Under the pieces are notes generated by a model. That model was given only the letters and a program-made list of their open reading frames with translations. It was not told the origin of the DNA and ran no database searches. A program made the translations under genes and the position numbers. From positions 2,976,001 to 3,040,000 of the forward strand of contig CM065883.1 of NCBI GenBank assembly GCA_033439255.1: DNA of 64,000 bases, written 5' to 3'. Below, one piece after another: positions 53,012 through 63,380 of the stretch. Numbering within the stretch: position 1 is the first letter of the stretch; every line of letters begins with the position of its first letter. This DNA comes from Hericium rajendrae (lineage: Eukaryota; Basidiomycota; Agaricomycetes; Russulales; Hericiaceae).

Positions 53012-54839
53012 ATGGAGGGTGCCTGCTCCCCCGTGTTCACATGCCTGACTCGTTCCGGCCGCACGTTCAATCCTTTCGACCGCTCCCTAGCCTCCGTGCC
53101 GATCCGGGTGGCTCACAGGAAGGGCGACGTCAGCGCAGGGCTGTTGAAAGCCTTTGAAGAGGAGGATAGGCAGGACCAGGCTTCGGCGGCCGAGCAAGAG
53201 AGTGAGCAGCAGGCTGGCTGGCAGGATGCGGTCGGCGCACACAGTCCTTCCTTCTCTCCAGGCTCGTCCTCTTCGCTGTCGCGAAAGCGCGTGTTTTCCA
53301 CTCCCCTCAACCCACTGACGTGGCCCGCACCTTGTTCGTGAAGCTCCTCGCCTTTATCAGAGGTCTCACGCAGCCCTTCGCCCACTCGTTGCCCCCCGTC
53401 GGTGCCCTCGACTGCAGCCTCTCCCCCGGCGGCTGGCCACCCACCCCTCAGCCATAGCCCTGCTGCCCATCAACGCGCCTTCGAATTTTCAGAGGACGAC
53501 ATCCAACCCAGCGTTGCCTTCGACCCTGTGAAGCAACACCGTGCTAACTCGAAGACAAAGAGGAGGTGCAAGAAACGAGCGCGCCTTCGCCCAAAAGTCA
53601 TCCAGCCAGGCAGCGGCACCACGAAAGTCCGGTCTTCACTGTCTCGCCGTAGCCTCAAGGCCGTCGTGGTTCCAACCAGCTTCAACGCAGCTCGCTTGAG
53701 GAGGGATACCTGGAGCTACATTGGGGTGAGGTCAAAGCCATTGAAGGCAAGGCCGTGGACCTATGATGAGCTCATTGCGCTGGGGTTTGAGGAGTTGGAC
53801 TGGGACGAGTAGTGAGTGGAGGCTCTGTCTTTTGCGCGCGCATGCTGACGAATCTCACCCCCTGCTCCTTAGCTCCCCCCATGCTCTCTGCGACCCGGAG
53901 GGCCGCATCGTGGCCTTTCTTCCGGGCAGGCCGCGGGGCGCTGACTGGGAGGCCGTGGTCGAGGAGGTTACAGTCGCATTGGAGAGAGCAGAGCGGGAGA
54001 GCAGGAGATGGTCTACCAGAGGGCTTGTAGACCGACGGCGGGGCGACTTTCTTGCTCTCAACACGGGGCCGTCGTACGGTGGAGGTCCCGAGGTGCGCTT
54101 TCTACTGTGTACTCTCTGCACCTCGGTCTCATTTGTCACACGCTTCAGCTTCCGCATAATCTCGCGAACACTGGGCCCATGCAGAGGATACTAGACAAGC
54201 TTCTAGACAACTGGGCCGTTCAGCGTGTGGCCGGCTTTGGCAGCAGTGAGTGTGTCCCTCCCGGAGATATCCATCTGTGCTAATGTTTTCACAGGCATAT
54301 TTGCACTGTATGCTCCGAAGGTTTATGCATACTACGCGGAGAACTTCCAGAAGCTTTGCCACCAGTTCCCCAGCCTTAAATGGCCGTTCCAGAATAGCAT
54401 TTTCCCCACCTCCACCTTTAACCTTGGCCCCGCCACCGTTTGCCACGATCATATTGACTGTACCAACGTGCCGCACGGATGGTGCGTCATCACGCCGTTC
54501 GGGCGTTTCGACCATAAGAAGGGTGGCCAGCTCGTGCTCTGGGAGTTTGGGTTGATTATCAACTTGCCTCCGGGGTCAAGCGCAGAGATTCCGTCCTCCT
54601 CGATAAGGCATGCCAATACTGCCATTGCGGAAGGGGAGACGCGCTTCTCCTTTACTCAATATTGTCCTGGAGGGTTGCTGCGGTACACGCGCCATGGGTT
54701 TCGCCCAGCGGGCACATTGTCCTATCAGGAGCGGGTGGAGATGGATGGTTTGCCCGAAGAACGGTGGAGATGGGCTTTAACACTATTCTCAACTATTACA
54801 AGTCTCGTTTCAGACCGCCTTCAAGTTTTCGGAGGTTAG
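53012..54839 (+). pseudogene. TET/JBP dioxygenase, copy 2 (premature stop)
   Basis: Same exon structure as 15,852-17,679. At 53,339-53,341 the codon is TGA where copy 1 has CGA (context TGTTCGTGAAGC against TGTTCGCGAAGC), so the protein ends in the disordered N-terminal part before the catalytic domain. The change is C to T at a CpG. The downstream catalytic sequence is otherwise preserved, including the H-x-D motif, the distal His and the Arg, so the lesion is recent. Internal re-initiation cannot be excluded, but no well-placed ATG is obvious. Confidence 0.85.
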
Positions 54840-55121
54840 GTTTTAGTCTGTCCTTTCTTGTGTATTAAAATGTTCGCTCCACGGCCTGTAACTGCTTGCT
54901 CTGGTCTTCGCAGAGTGGGGTCTAGACCAAGTCTTTTCGAAGTCGACGTGCGCTTATCCAATGTTCCCACGCGCCTCGTCAAGGCGGCGCCTCGCATGCT
55001 GCCAGCGCTGTCGTCTCACCACCGTCACCTTCCCATCTCCCTCATCCTGCCCAAAGCCTGCACACATTGTCTTCAGCTTTCGATCCCCTATTCCCTTCTC
55101 GTCGCACGTCAGCTCTTCGCA

Positions 55122-58100
55122 ATGGCAAAGAACAAGTCCAAGAAACGCATTCGAGAAATGCATGATCACGACCAGCCTGCTATCATCTCAGAGGTCCTCT
55201 CCTTGGACAGCCGTCATCGTGTTCACATGAGAACAGACCACATCGCGCCAACGCCCATCATCCCCCCGCCGCCAGATGCTGACCAAGCTGTCCCCGACGT
55301 CGACTTGCCTGAGGAACAGTTCTTCGAAACGCCGGAGGTCGCAGGATCGGCAGAGCCCGGGCTGGACGGCATCGAGTTAGTGCCAGCGAAGCGATATAGG
55401 AACTCAGTGAGCCAGCATCGATTGCTGAGCCTGACGGCATCTGACTTGTGGCCCAACAGGACCTCCCTCTCTTAACCTGGAGGGAGTATGTGTCGGATTA
55501 CTTGGATGAGGTGCTGAGGTTGGATGGGAGGGGTGAGGCCGCCTGTGAGACCAACTGCGGGGTAGAGAGCACTTGTGGGCTGTGTGGTGCCATTGGGTCT
55601 GCCTTTCGCTGCAGGGACTGTCACGGAGGGCAGCTTCTCTGCAAGGATTGCTTGCTGAATGTTCACCGCGCACTCCCGCTGCATGTGGCCGAGGTGAGCC
55701 TCCTGTGTCCTGCCTTTTTTCTCTTCCACATCCTCACGCCCATTCCCTGCCTTGATAAGCAATGGCTCCATGGCCACTTCCAGCAAGTTATGCTCTGTGA
55801 CTTGGGCCTCCGAGTTCAAGTGGGGCATGCCTTTGCAGGCCCATGTCCTGCTCGCGAGGCCGCTCATAAGGATTTCATCGTTCTGCATACGAACGGGATC
55901 CACCCTGTCAGGGTCGACTTCTGTCGGTGCCCTGATAGCATGCCGTCCCGAATCCAACTCCTCCGCGCTGCCTGGTGGCCCGCTACGCCTCGCTCGCCAC
56001 AAACGTGTGCAACCATGGCCTGTCTGCGCCAGTTTCACTCCTTGAATCTACAAGGAAAAATCTCGGGGTATGACTACTACAAGTCACTCGAGCTCCTGAC
56101 CAATGCTGCTGGGCTTTTGAAGATACCGGTGCGTCGGGCCATGGCCTTTGCTGTATGCTTGGCCCAAATGCTGATGGCTTTGCCCTTGTAGGATCGCCTT
56201 CCTATGCTCATGCTCATGATGCATCAGTGGAGGTTCATCAAGATGCTGAAGCGTGCGGGTAGGGGCTTGGTGCCTAGTGGGATCGAGGGGACAAAGCCAG
56301 GGGAGCTCGTTGTTCAGTGCCCGGCCTGCCCTTGCCCCGGGGTTAACCTCCCTTCTAACTGGCAGGATGCACCCCCTGAAACTGCGTGAGTTGATTCTAC
56401 TCTGTGGGGAAGGTTTTTTGTCTGAAGCATACTTCGTAGCTTTTTGTACTGGCTTGTCCTAGCTATGGACGCAAATTTCAGACTCAAAAGTCGCCTTCGC
56501 ACAAGTGAGGAGTGCGACCCGTCGCTGGGCAGCGGCTTTGCATATTTCGTCGAGAGCAGGGGTTATGGGAAGTACGTGGTGGAGCATACCAGTGAGGAGG
56601 ACGTGAGTGCACCGCGCCATCCCTATCAGCCACGAATTAATGTGGCTTCTGCAGATCAGCACTTGTGTTGCATTTGCTGCCTTGGCGACGGCAAACTTGA
56701 AGAGGTCAACAGGGCTGGCTGCTACAGGGGTGGGCGCAGTCACCTGCGGCCGCCATCAGTTCTGGAGGCCAAATGGCATAGGGGATCTGCAGAAAGGTGA
56801 ACGGTTAGTCTTCGCATTGTGTTTATCTGCAGACCTAGTGCTGACTTGCTACAGCTATATCAACATGGACTACATCTTCCTGTCCACGCTTATGGGGGTC
56901 ATCATCAAGACGCTGGTCTCCTCTTACGACCTTGCCTGCCAGTGGGAGAAGAAATTCTGGCCTCGTATTGGTGACTTCCCTAGTGACATGCAGCAGTCCT
57001 TGGCTCAGGCCAACGTGATCTTCTTGGTTCCCGAATTCCACCTGCAGGCCCATGAGGAGTCTTGTCATAGCAAGTACTCATCGCGGCGAACCGTTGGGAT
57101 GGGCCGCTCAGAGCTGGAGGGCCCAGAGAGGAATTGGGCATGGCTCAACGGGGCGGCGGCTAGCACTAAGGAGATGGGACCTGGTTCGAGGCGTGATACA
57201 TTGGATGACTTCTGTGGGTTCTCCAATTGGAGGCGTGTGGTTGGAATGGGTATGTTTTACAAACTTTTCTTTCTGGCCCACTGTCTAAGACTCATCTTTA
57301 GGCTCATCTCTTCTTCGCAAGATGCTAGAGGCCATCCCGAATGCAATCGATTTTCGTTACGCATTTGATCAGATGGTGGCTGGCTTCCGCGATAAGCGTC
57401 CAGAGGATCTCGAAGCCTGGGAGGCGATGTTTGCAGCATGGGATGCGGACAAGAAGAAAAAGCCGAGTCCTTTTGCAACCCCGCGCACCAGTGCGTCACC
57501 CTTTCTCCTTTATGCTGGCTTCAGACCCTGACCTTTTTGTAGAGAAGACGTTGGCGCAGATAAAGCGGGAGCTCAAGGACGAGGAACAGGCTGCCTTGGG
57601 TGCTGCTGGAGAAGTAGAGGACGACACCAGCCCATCGTCTTTCCTTTTGCTGGGCATCGAGATCCAGCATACTCAGTGAGTTCTTTTATAATGAGGCCCC
57701 TTGCTTTTGCTGATTGTTTATTACAGGAGAATACTCCTTAGTGAAGTATGAGCAACAAAATCTCCGACTACCCTTCAGCTCTCCGACATTGATGCTCATC
57801 GCCGTGCCTTGAGAAGAAAGATTAGACGTTTTCGCAGGCAGCAGGCCACTCATATGCCTGGGACCCAAGCTGCTGGCGTCAATGAAGCTGAAGACGGTGC
57901 GGCAATGGCTGCAGACCAGGCTCAGGCTGAGGAAGCAGAGCTGAAGATGCCATCAGACTTCGAGAGTGCAGAGACGCGACAGGCAGTATGTCCACCTGCT
58001 CTTGCTGCAGTCGAGGCTCGGCTGCGAATGGCAGAAGCGCAGGATGCATTGGAGGCGCTACGGCGGCACCTACGCATGCGGACCTTCTTCAATGCCTTCA

Positions 58101-59005
58101 AAGTCAAGAACGTAGTCGGGCAACGCCCCAACACCAGAGCTAGGCAGACGCAAACCCGGGTCGACGACCGAGTGAAGCTCTACAAGCTTCGGTACCAGCA
58201 TGCGCACTGGGCCTTGATGCGCCTGACTGGAGGAGGAGCCTGGATGAACGACCTCCGCGAGCTCCGTGACAAAGACGTTCGGTCACTCAACGAAGATCTA
58301 TTGGATGTTATTGCCTTGCCAGGAGATGAAGGCGACAATGATGCTCACTCGCAGGGCATGCAGGGGGGGAGCCAAGGTAGGGGGCGACGAGGGAGGCAGA
58401 TGGAAAGGAGTCAGGCCAGCCAGGGGAGAGGGAGTCGGGCGAGCCGTAAAAAGGCTCCATCCACAGTGTCGTGGATCTGGCAGCTTGTCCCTATCACATC
58501 AGATGAGACAGACCCAGATCTCCAGGAGGGTAAGTCGTCTCAGCTATTGCCTTGTGGCCTTATTGTCTTACGCTTTTGTTCAGCTCTTCGCGTGGAATGG
58601 GCAAAGTCGAAGGTGCACGCTGCTCGATGGCACGAAGAAGTTCAGCGTCTGGAAGAGGAGATGAGGTGTGTGCTTGAGACATTTGCCACGGAGGCCTCAC
58701 TTTGGGAAGACCGGTCGGCCAGGCGTGACGCTGCTCTTGACGGAGAGGGCAACATTGACGAACCAGGCAATTTAGCCCTGAAGGAAGGCCTCCATGCCTA
58801 TGCTGCTGAGCAAGCAGCAATGTATCGTTGTCTGGCTGCTCAGTTCGGTGAGCGTTGGGCTGCGGTGAGAAGCAAGGCAAAGCCTGTGCTAGATGGGACA
58901 GCGTACCAGTGGGATGATGGGGATGAAGGTCTAGACGCACCCCCAGTAACTCAGATCGAGGTTGAGGTTGAGGTGCGAGAGGAGGATGACTTCTGGCTTG
59001 GCTGA
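55122..59005 (+). CDS. KDZ transposase with CxC2 cluster, copy 2 (intact)
   Basis: About eleven exons, roughly 1,100 residues. The short introns have GT...AG ends and the phases were followed through the whole gene. The CxC2 cluster is CGLCGAIGSAFRCRDCHGGQ, then LLCKDCLLNVHRALPLH. It continues in frame through IVLHTNGIHPVRVDFCRCPD, where copy 1 is broken. The RNase H-like core has MDANFRLKSRL, SYDLACQWEKKFW and GPERNWAWLNGAAASTKE with the likely catalytic D, D, E. The C-terminal helical region has basic stretches and ends EEDDFWLG. It should recognise the element's terminal repeats and could mobilise both copies. Confidence 0.85.
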
Positions 59006-59419
59006 GGTGTGTAGATTCCTCTATTGTCTTCAGCCCCTATTGCTTCACAGCCTCTGCCATTCTCATGTTCATTTTGTTGAGCTTGCTGTTCCTCTCCTGC
59101 CCTGATCATTTCGATCTAGATCCTGCATGCCTTCTTGAACATCTTATGACGTAGTATTTTGCCTCTGTTATCTTATCGCACTATCCGGCAAAATCATAGA
59201 ATACCTCCATTTTTGAATGCAATATCATGTTTTTGTCCTTTTCAGTATTTGTTTGATGTTCTGTTTCGGAAGAGGGCTGTGACGAACAGATTAGATTATG
59301 AGTCTTTAGGCAAGATAAGACCAACGCTTTTAGTTAAATGGCACTTGGACATTTAGCTAAATGTACATATGTACATTTAACTAAATACATGGCAATTTAC
59401 CAATGGTGGATCACCGACC
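59006..59419. other. Right subterminal region, TET-KDZ copy 2
   Basis: Non-coding, equivalent to 21,846-22,259 and carrying the same CATTTAGCTAAATG-type palindromes. Confidence 0.6.
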
Positions 59420-59482
59420 ATTTTTCATTGTGGCAGGTGGCACCTACCAATACATTTAGCTAAATGGCTACACTCACGCCTG
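59420..59482 (-). repeat. Right terminal inverted repeat, TET-KDZ copy 2
   Basis: Same as 22,260-22,322 in copy 1; pairs with 46,107-46,168. Confidence 0.85.
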
Positions 59483-59490
59483 TACGGCGT
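59483..59490. repeat. Probable right TSD of TET-KDZ copy 2
   Basis: TACGGCGT, six of eight matches to TACGGTGC at 46,099-46,106. Confidence 0.5.
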
Positions 59491-59850
59491 GGTGCGTGGT
59501 GCCGAGGAACGCCCGGTGCGGAGGGAGGATGCGCGCAGTGCGGAAGGGGCGCGCGCCGCGTGGTGCTGGAGGAACGCGCCGCGCGGTGCCGCAGGGGGGC
59601 GCGCACGGTGCCGAAGGGGGCGCGCGCGGTGCCGAAGGGGGCGCGCGCGGTGCCGGAGGGGGAGCGCGCGGTGCCGGGGGGCGCGCGCGGTGCCGGAGGG
59701 GCGCGCGCGGTGCCGGGAGGGGCGCGCGCGGTGCCGGAGGGGGCGCGCGCGGTGCCGGAGGGGGGCACGCGTGGTGCCGGAGGGAAGCACGCACGGTGCC
59801 GGAGGGGGGCGCGCGCGGTGCCGAAGGGGGTGCCGGGATTGCCGAGAAAG
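59491..59850. repeat. GC-rich minisatellite, right side of E3
   Basis: About 15 units of roughly 20-22 bp built on GCGCGCGGTGCCGGAGGGG. The reverse complement shares GGCACCGCGC with the repeats at 24,395-24,560 beside the other E3 inverted repeat. Open frames on both strands are by-products of the repeat. Confidence 0.75.
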
Positions 59851-59889
59851 GCGCTGCGCGCTGGCGACGGTAGCGCGCGATGGTCGGCC

Positions 59890-60053
59890 CGGTAAGGGGC
59901 TATCTAAGTTTCCCGGGCGAGCATTGTATTGTGGTTTAAGTGTATGAGATATAATTTGCCCGGCAGCTTGAGGGCCTCTGAGTTGCCGGATGTACTGCAA
60001 TGCAGTTCCGGCAATTTTCTGGGTGAAATAATTATTTGATGGCTGTTACTGGT
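59890..60053 (-). repeat. Right inverted repeat of E3
   Basis: The reverse complement aligns with 24,131-24,290 (AAATTGCCGGA, GCATTGCAGTACATCC, CAAATTATA). The outermost bases read ACCAGTAA on the minus strand, close to ACCACTAA at the matching end of TET-KDZ. Confidence 0.7.
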
Positions 60054-60061
60054 GATGACTC
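60054..60061. repeat. Right target-site duplication of E3
   Basis: GATGACTC, 7/8 match with GATAACTC at 24,123-24,130. Confidence 0.75.
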
Positions 60062-61232
60062 ATCTTTCCGGGTGCGGCGGCTGTACTCGAGCAGGATCTC
60101 TGTGATCAACTCGGGCAAGATCGATCGACCGCTATAGCCGTCCACATCCCACGGGCCGGTGAAGTCTTCTAAAATACAACCATTGAACTCAGATTTGTCG
60201 AGCTTCTTGTAGCTCTCAAGAAACTCGAAGATTGCCTGATGGTACTCTAGAAGGTGAAGCTCTGCCAATTTTTTTAGCACACTCCGAAGTTAGATACGAG
60301 TCGGATGACGACTCACGCTTGATGTTCTCAGCAAGGCCGCCAGACGTGCTTGAGAGTCGAAGCTCAAGAACAAGATCGAGCAGCTCGTGCGTGACGGCGC
60401 ACTTGTGGAAGAAAATCGGCATGCCTCCTGGGACATCAGACAAATGATCAGAATCAGAAGGATGTCAGTCGGGGGAGTCAGCGATCAGGTGCGTGATGAA
60501 GATACTAAATATGTACGCGGCACCTGCCAGTACTCCCAGCCCTTCCAAAAGTCGGCGTTGGTTGTTACCCACGTGTGGTGGACGATATCCTTTTTGTCTA
60601 CGTTCGCAGGTTGGTTCTCCCTCTCTTTTTTACATGACTTGCACCTCAACTGATATCCCAGAGCAAGCTCAGGCTGTCGCACGCCGTATACCACACGCGG
60701 CCCCGTCGAGGTCCAACCATACCACAGGAAGTTATTCCCTCTGCAATGTGGGCAGACGCCAAGGCGAGAGGAGTAGAACGGGTGCACGATGTTGACGGCT
60801 TTCAGGTAGGCCATCTTTGGCTTGATCTCTGGGGTCGCTGACTGCTTCTCGAGCTGCAGATAACCAGGTGGAACAAAGCGCGGCCCGAGTATGGGCACTT
60901 GCAGCTTCGGCGGCGGCGGCTTCTTGCCCGCGGCTGCATTCCCGTGCACCCTGGTCCGAGTGAACATGAAGGATACATAGGCGACTACCTCAGCAATCCA
61001 TCGGAATTGCATGGGGGAAATCTTCTCATCGGCATGCACGTTGTCCTTTTCCCAGGCCTCGACATGCTCCTCAACCTGCGGCGCCGGAGATCAGAAAGGT
61101 ATGTCTTAGAGCACATAGCGCAATACGACTCACTGATTCAGACCACTTAGTTTGAACTGCCTTCCACTCGTCTTCATTATTTAGTGCATTTTGCACGATG
61201 GCGCGGATGACCTCGGGCTCGAAGGTGGACAT
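60062..61232 (-). pseudogene. DUF6729-like protein, 5' segment (cut by E3)
   Basis: Starts at ATG 61,232 (MSTFEPEVIRAIVQNALNNE). Exon 1 ends at 61,134 before a GTGAGT intron, and exon 2 starts at 61,075. It contains VPILGPRFVPPGYLQLEKQS, KPKMAYLKAVNIVHPFY, a zinc-ribbon-like pair (CPHCRGNNFLWYGWTSTG and LRCKSCKK), GGMPIFFHKCAVTHELLDLV and ELRLSSTSGGLAENIK. It ends at TRKDESS where E3 begins. The motifs and order are those of basidiomycete proteins annotated with DUF6729; the name is from memory. The frame continues exactly at 24,122 once E3 is removed. The promoter probably lies in 61,233-61,659. Confidence 0.6.
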
Positions 61233-61659
61233 GGCCGATGAGCGTAGGTGACACGGACTTGCAGTCAGTGGAAGGGGAGGACGAGTCGACGACAGGAGGG
61301 GCACGGAGGGAAGGCGTCACGTCGACTGGAATGGCCGCGACGGGAGCAAATCGTGCAGTGCGAGGCTGGCCGCCCCCGCTCGGCTCTGAACTTTATTTTT
61401 CGAATTGATCTTTTGCTGTTTCACACTTGCACGCGCTCACAGCAACAGCCGAGATGATATCGAAGCTAAGTATGGATACAGAAACTGGCCAGGCCCCCGA
61501 CTGTACATAAACACGAGAACGAGCCGATAAATCTGTGCACAATGCCGACAGCACCTCCAACAGGGAAGAGGAATTACGAGCTACGAATGAGACACTGTCA
61601 GTAAAGCTAAACATACAAGAATAAGCCATTTACAAGAGAGTGAAGACAACAAGAGTCTC
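61233..61659. other. Intergenic, promoter side of the DUF6729-like gene
   Basis: 427 bp between the stop of the gene at 61,660 and the DUF6729-like start at 61,232, both on the minus strand. No motif stands out. Confidence 0.4.
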
Positions 61660-62494
61660 TCAATCGAGGACATGCATGTATAAAATGCTTGCCCCGATGA
61701 CCGGCCCCTTCTTCTTTTCGATTGCAGGGTGCGATGCCAGCTGCAAGGTGAAACGGGCGCGAACCCGCTTGTCAAAGGGTACGCGCTCAGGCGAGGGAAT
61801 TTGAATGTGCTCGTGACTGGCGTTGAAGATGGGCAGAGCATCGAGCCCGAAAGAAGACTGAAGTGAGGAGCGAACCGAAATGAGCGCGTCACACCAAGAC
61901 CGATGTGCCACAAGAGAGACTTACCGGGGGTACCCAAGAAACTTGCAGAGATGCAGGTTTCTTTTTCGTGCTATATTTCTTACCCACACCACGAGGCTTG
62001 CTGCCTAGCGCGCGATTGGAGGGCTGCAGGAACTCGTCCATGCAAACCTCAGGATCAGCACGGCGGGCGATGCGACTCAACTGACGCAAGGCACGGTGCC
62101 ATACCTTCCGCTCCTCGGCCATGTCGCCAGGTGCCTCGAGCCAGCACGATGCGAAGTCCGCGCGCTCGCCGAGCGCCTCCTTGCTCGTATCGGGGTGACC
62201 GCGATCCCCATTTGTTGTAATGAAGCATAGCTCGCGTCCGATCTTGCCCGTGACCTCGAAAATGACGGCCGAGGCATCATATGAGATCCCACCATTTTGG
62301 ATCGAGGAGGGGGTGTTGTCACAGTAGATTAGTGAGCTGCAGCCCTCTCGGGCATGGAATGAGCAGTTGGTTGGTGCGGGATGAAGACCCAGGGGACTAA
62401 TCATAAAGTACGCTTCAGTCCGCTCGAAACGGCTGCGCACAGTCGACGGCTCGTAAGGTAAAACTGGAATTTGGGACGGCTGGATGATTGACAT
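61660..62494 (-). CDS. Unknown 255-residue protein
   Basis: Two exons (62,494-61,925 and 61,857-61,660) joined by a 67-nt GTAAGT...CAG intron, with phases matching. Recognisable stretches are MSIIQPSQIPVLPYEPSTVR, YDASAVIFEVTGKIGRELCF, KYSTKKKPASLQVSWVPP and RVRARFTLQLASHPAIEKKK. No known domain is recognised. The alternating hydrophobic pattern suggests beta-strands. It is tandem with the DUF6729-like gene, so it may belong to the same ancient unit, but nothing proves this. Confidence 0.6.
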
Positions 62495-63380
62495 ATTGAT
62501 GGCAGATGTCAGTCGTCGCGATGGTGCTCAAGAGAGAAAGAATATGTCCCTGTTTGCAGACGCGACTTGCATTTCGCCGCCACACATGCTCGGTGACCAC
62601 TGTCGACAAACATCTTTCTTTCTACATACACTCGATCTTAGTACTGATCTACCACCTCCCTGGGCGCGACGGCAGGCGAAGGCCCTACGGATTGGCTTGG
62701 GCGCTACCGACGGTCGGTCCCCATCAAAGGTACGCGAAGGAGTTTCGCCGACATGCCATGGACTCACCCTAGCGCGCCCGTGGACCTCTCTTGCCAACGG
62801 TCTGGCCGGAACCCGGAATCTCTCCGGGAAATTTTTCCGCCCGCCTGCGGCGGGACCTCTCCTGCTATGACCGTATTCTTTTCGAGGTGAATGTCGCTTG
62901 CCGTCGTTTACTAGCTTGAACCTCGTCGTTGTCAACGCCAGACGTTCACCTCCAACGTGCTTGGAGTGTTTGAAGTCAACGCTGACGGCCGCCGCCGACA
63001 GGCTGAAAGCGCAAGGTACGCGTAACTCATGGGTACATCGTTCTGTCAGACAGACTGACTCGGAGCACTTCAATCCATAGACACTCTCTCGCATGTTGTA
63101 TTAACATCTCAACTTTCAGGGTAGACGCTTTGCAATGAACCTGGCTGCATGCTTTTGGCGGCTTTCATCGCGGCTACTCTTCCCCTCATCCCTGACTCGC
63201 AGACTTGTTTCGTCGCGTCTTCCGCACACGCGTCCGCTTTCCATCCCTGCCTCCTTGTCCCGAACTCTAGAGCACGATGCCAACGCAGAATCATCATGTC
63301 CTACCAATACAGAAATGCACTCAGTAGGATCCCAAATGCACCCTCGGAATCTGCGAGCGTTAAAGACGCGCAATGGTCGA
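62495..63380. other. Intergenic
   Basis: Between the divergent starts of the unknown gene at 62,494 and the right-edge gene. Short frames on both strands lack motifs. An open frame continuous with the right-edge gene runs back to an ATG at 63,135, so that gene's N-terminus may be longer. Confidence 0.4.

Larger units (their letters stand above)
46107..59482. mobile_element. TET-KDZ transposon, copy 2 (13.38 kb)
   Basis: Same structure and orientation as copy 1 (8,946-22,322), with about 99.4 percent identity by eye, inserted in the GC-rich right flank of E3. About 77 substitutions and five single-base indels separate the copies; nearly all substitutions are transitions at CpG. Gene A, gene B and the transposase read through here, while TET carries a nonsense codon. 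Different flanks show that this is a real second insertion and not an assembly duplicate. Confidence 0.9.
24131..60053. mobile_element. KDZ element E3 (TET-less, older), carrying three nested insertions
   Basis: Inverted repeats at 24,131-24,290 and 59,890-60,053 and an 8-bp target duplication (7/8) define it. Removing the Ty3 element, the hAT element and TET-KDZ copy 2 leaves about 11.7 kb. Its genes are a KDZ transposase (25,031-28,910, minus), a triple hybrid-binding-domain gene (30,222-38,897, plus) and an A-type gene (39,136-45,540, plus). Seen from the transposase end the order is KDZ, B, A, as in TET-KDZ, but TET is absent and B is inverted. It interrupts the DUF6729-like gene. Confidence 0.75.

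Noticed and set aside
8946-59482. The two 13.4-kb copies as an assembly duplication
   Set aside because: Flanks differ completely and about 77 substitutions separate them with a biological (CpG) spectrum.
59464-60000. Several frames on both strands, and repeat spacing that could suggest a CRISPR array
   Set aside because: Minisatellite of about 20-22 bp units without unique spacers, in a eukaryotic transposon end.
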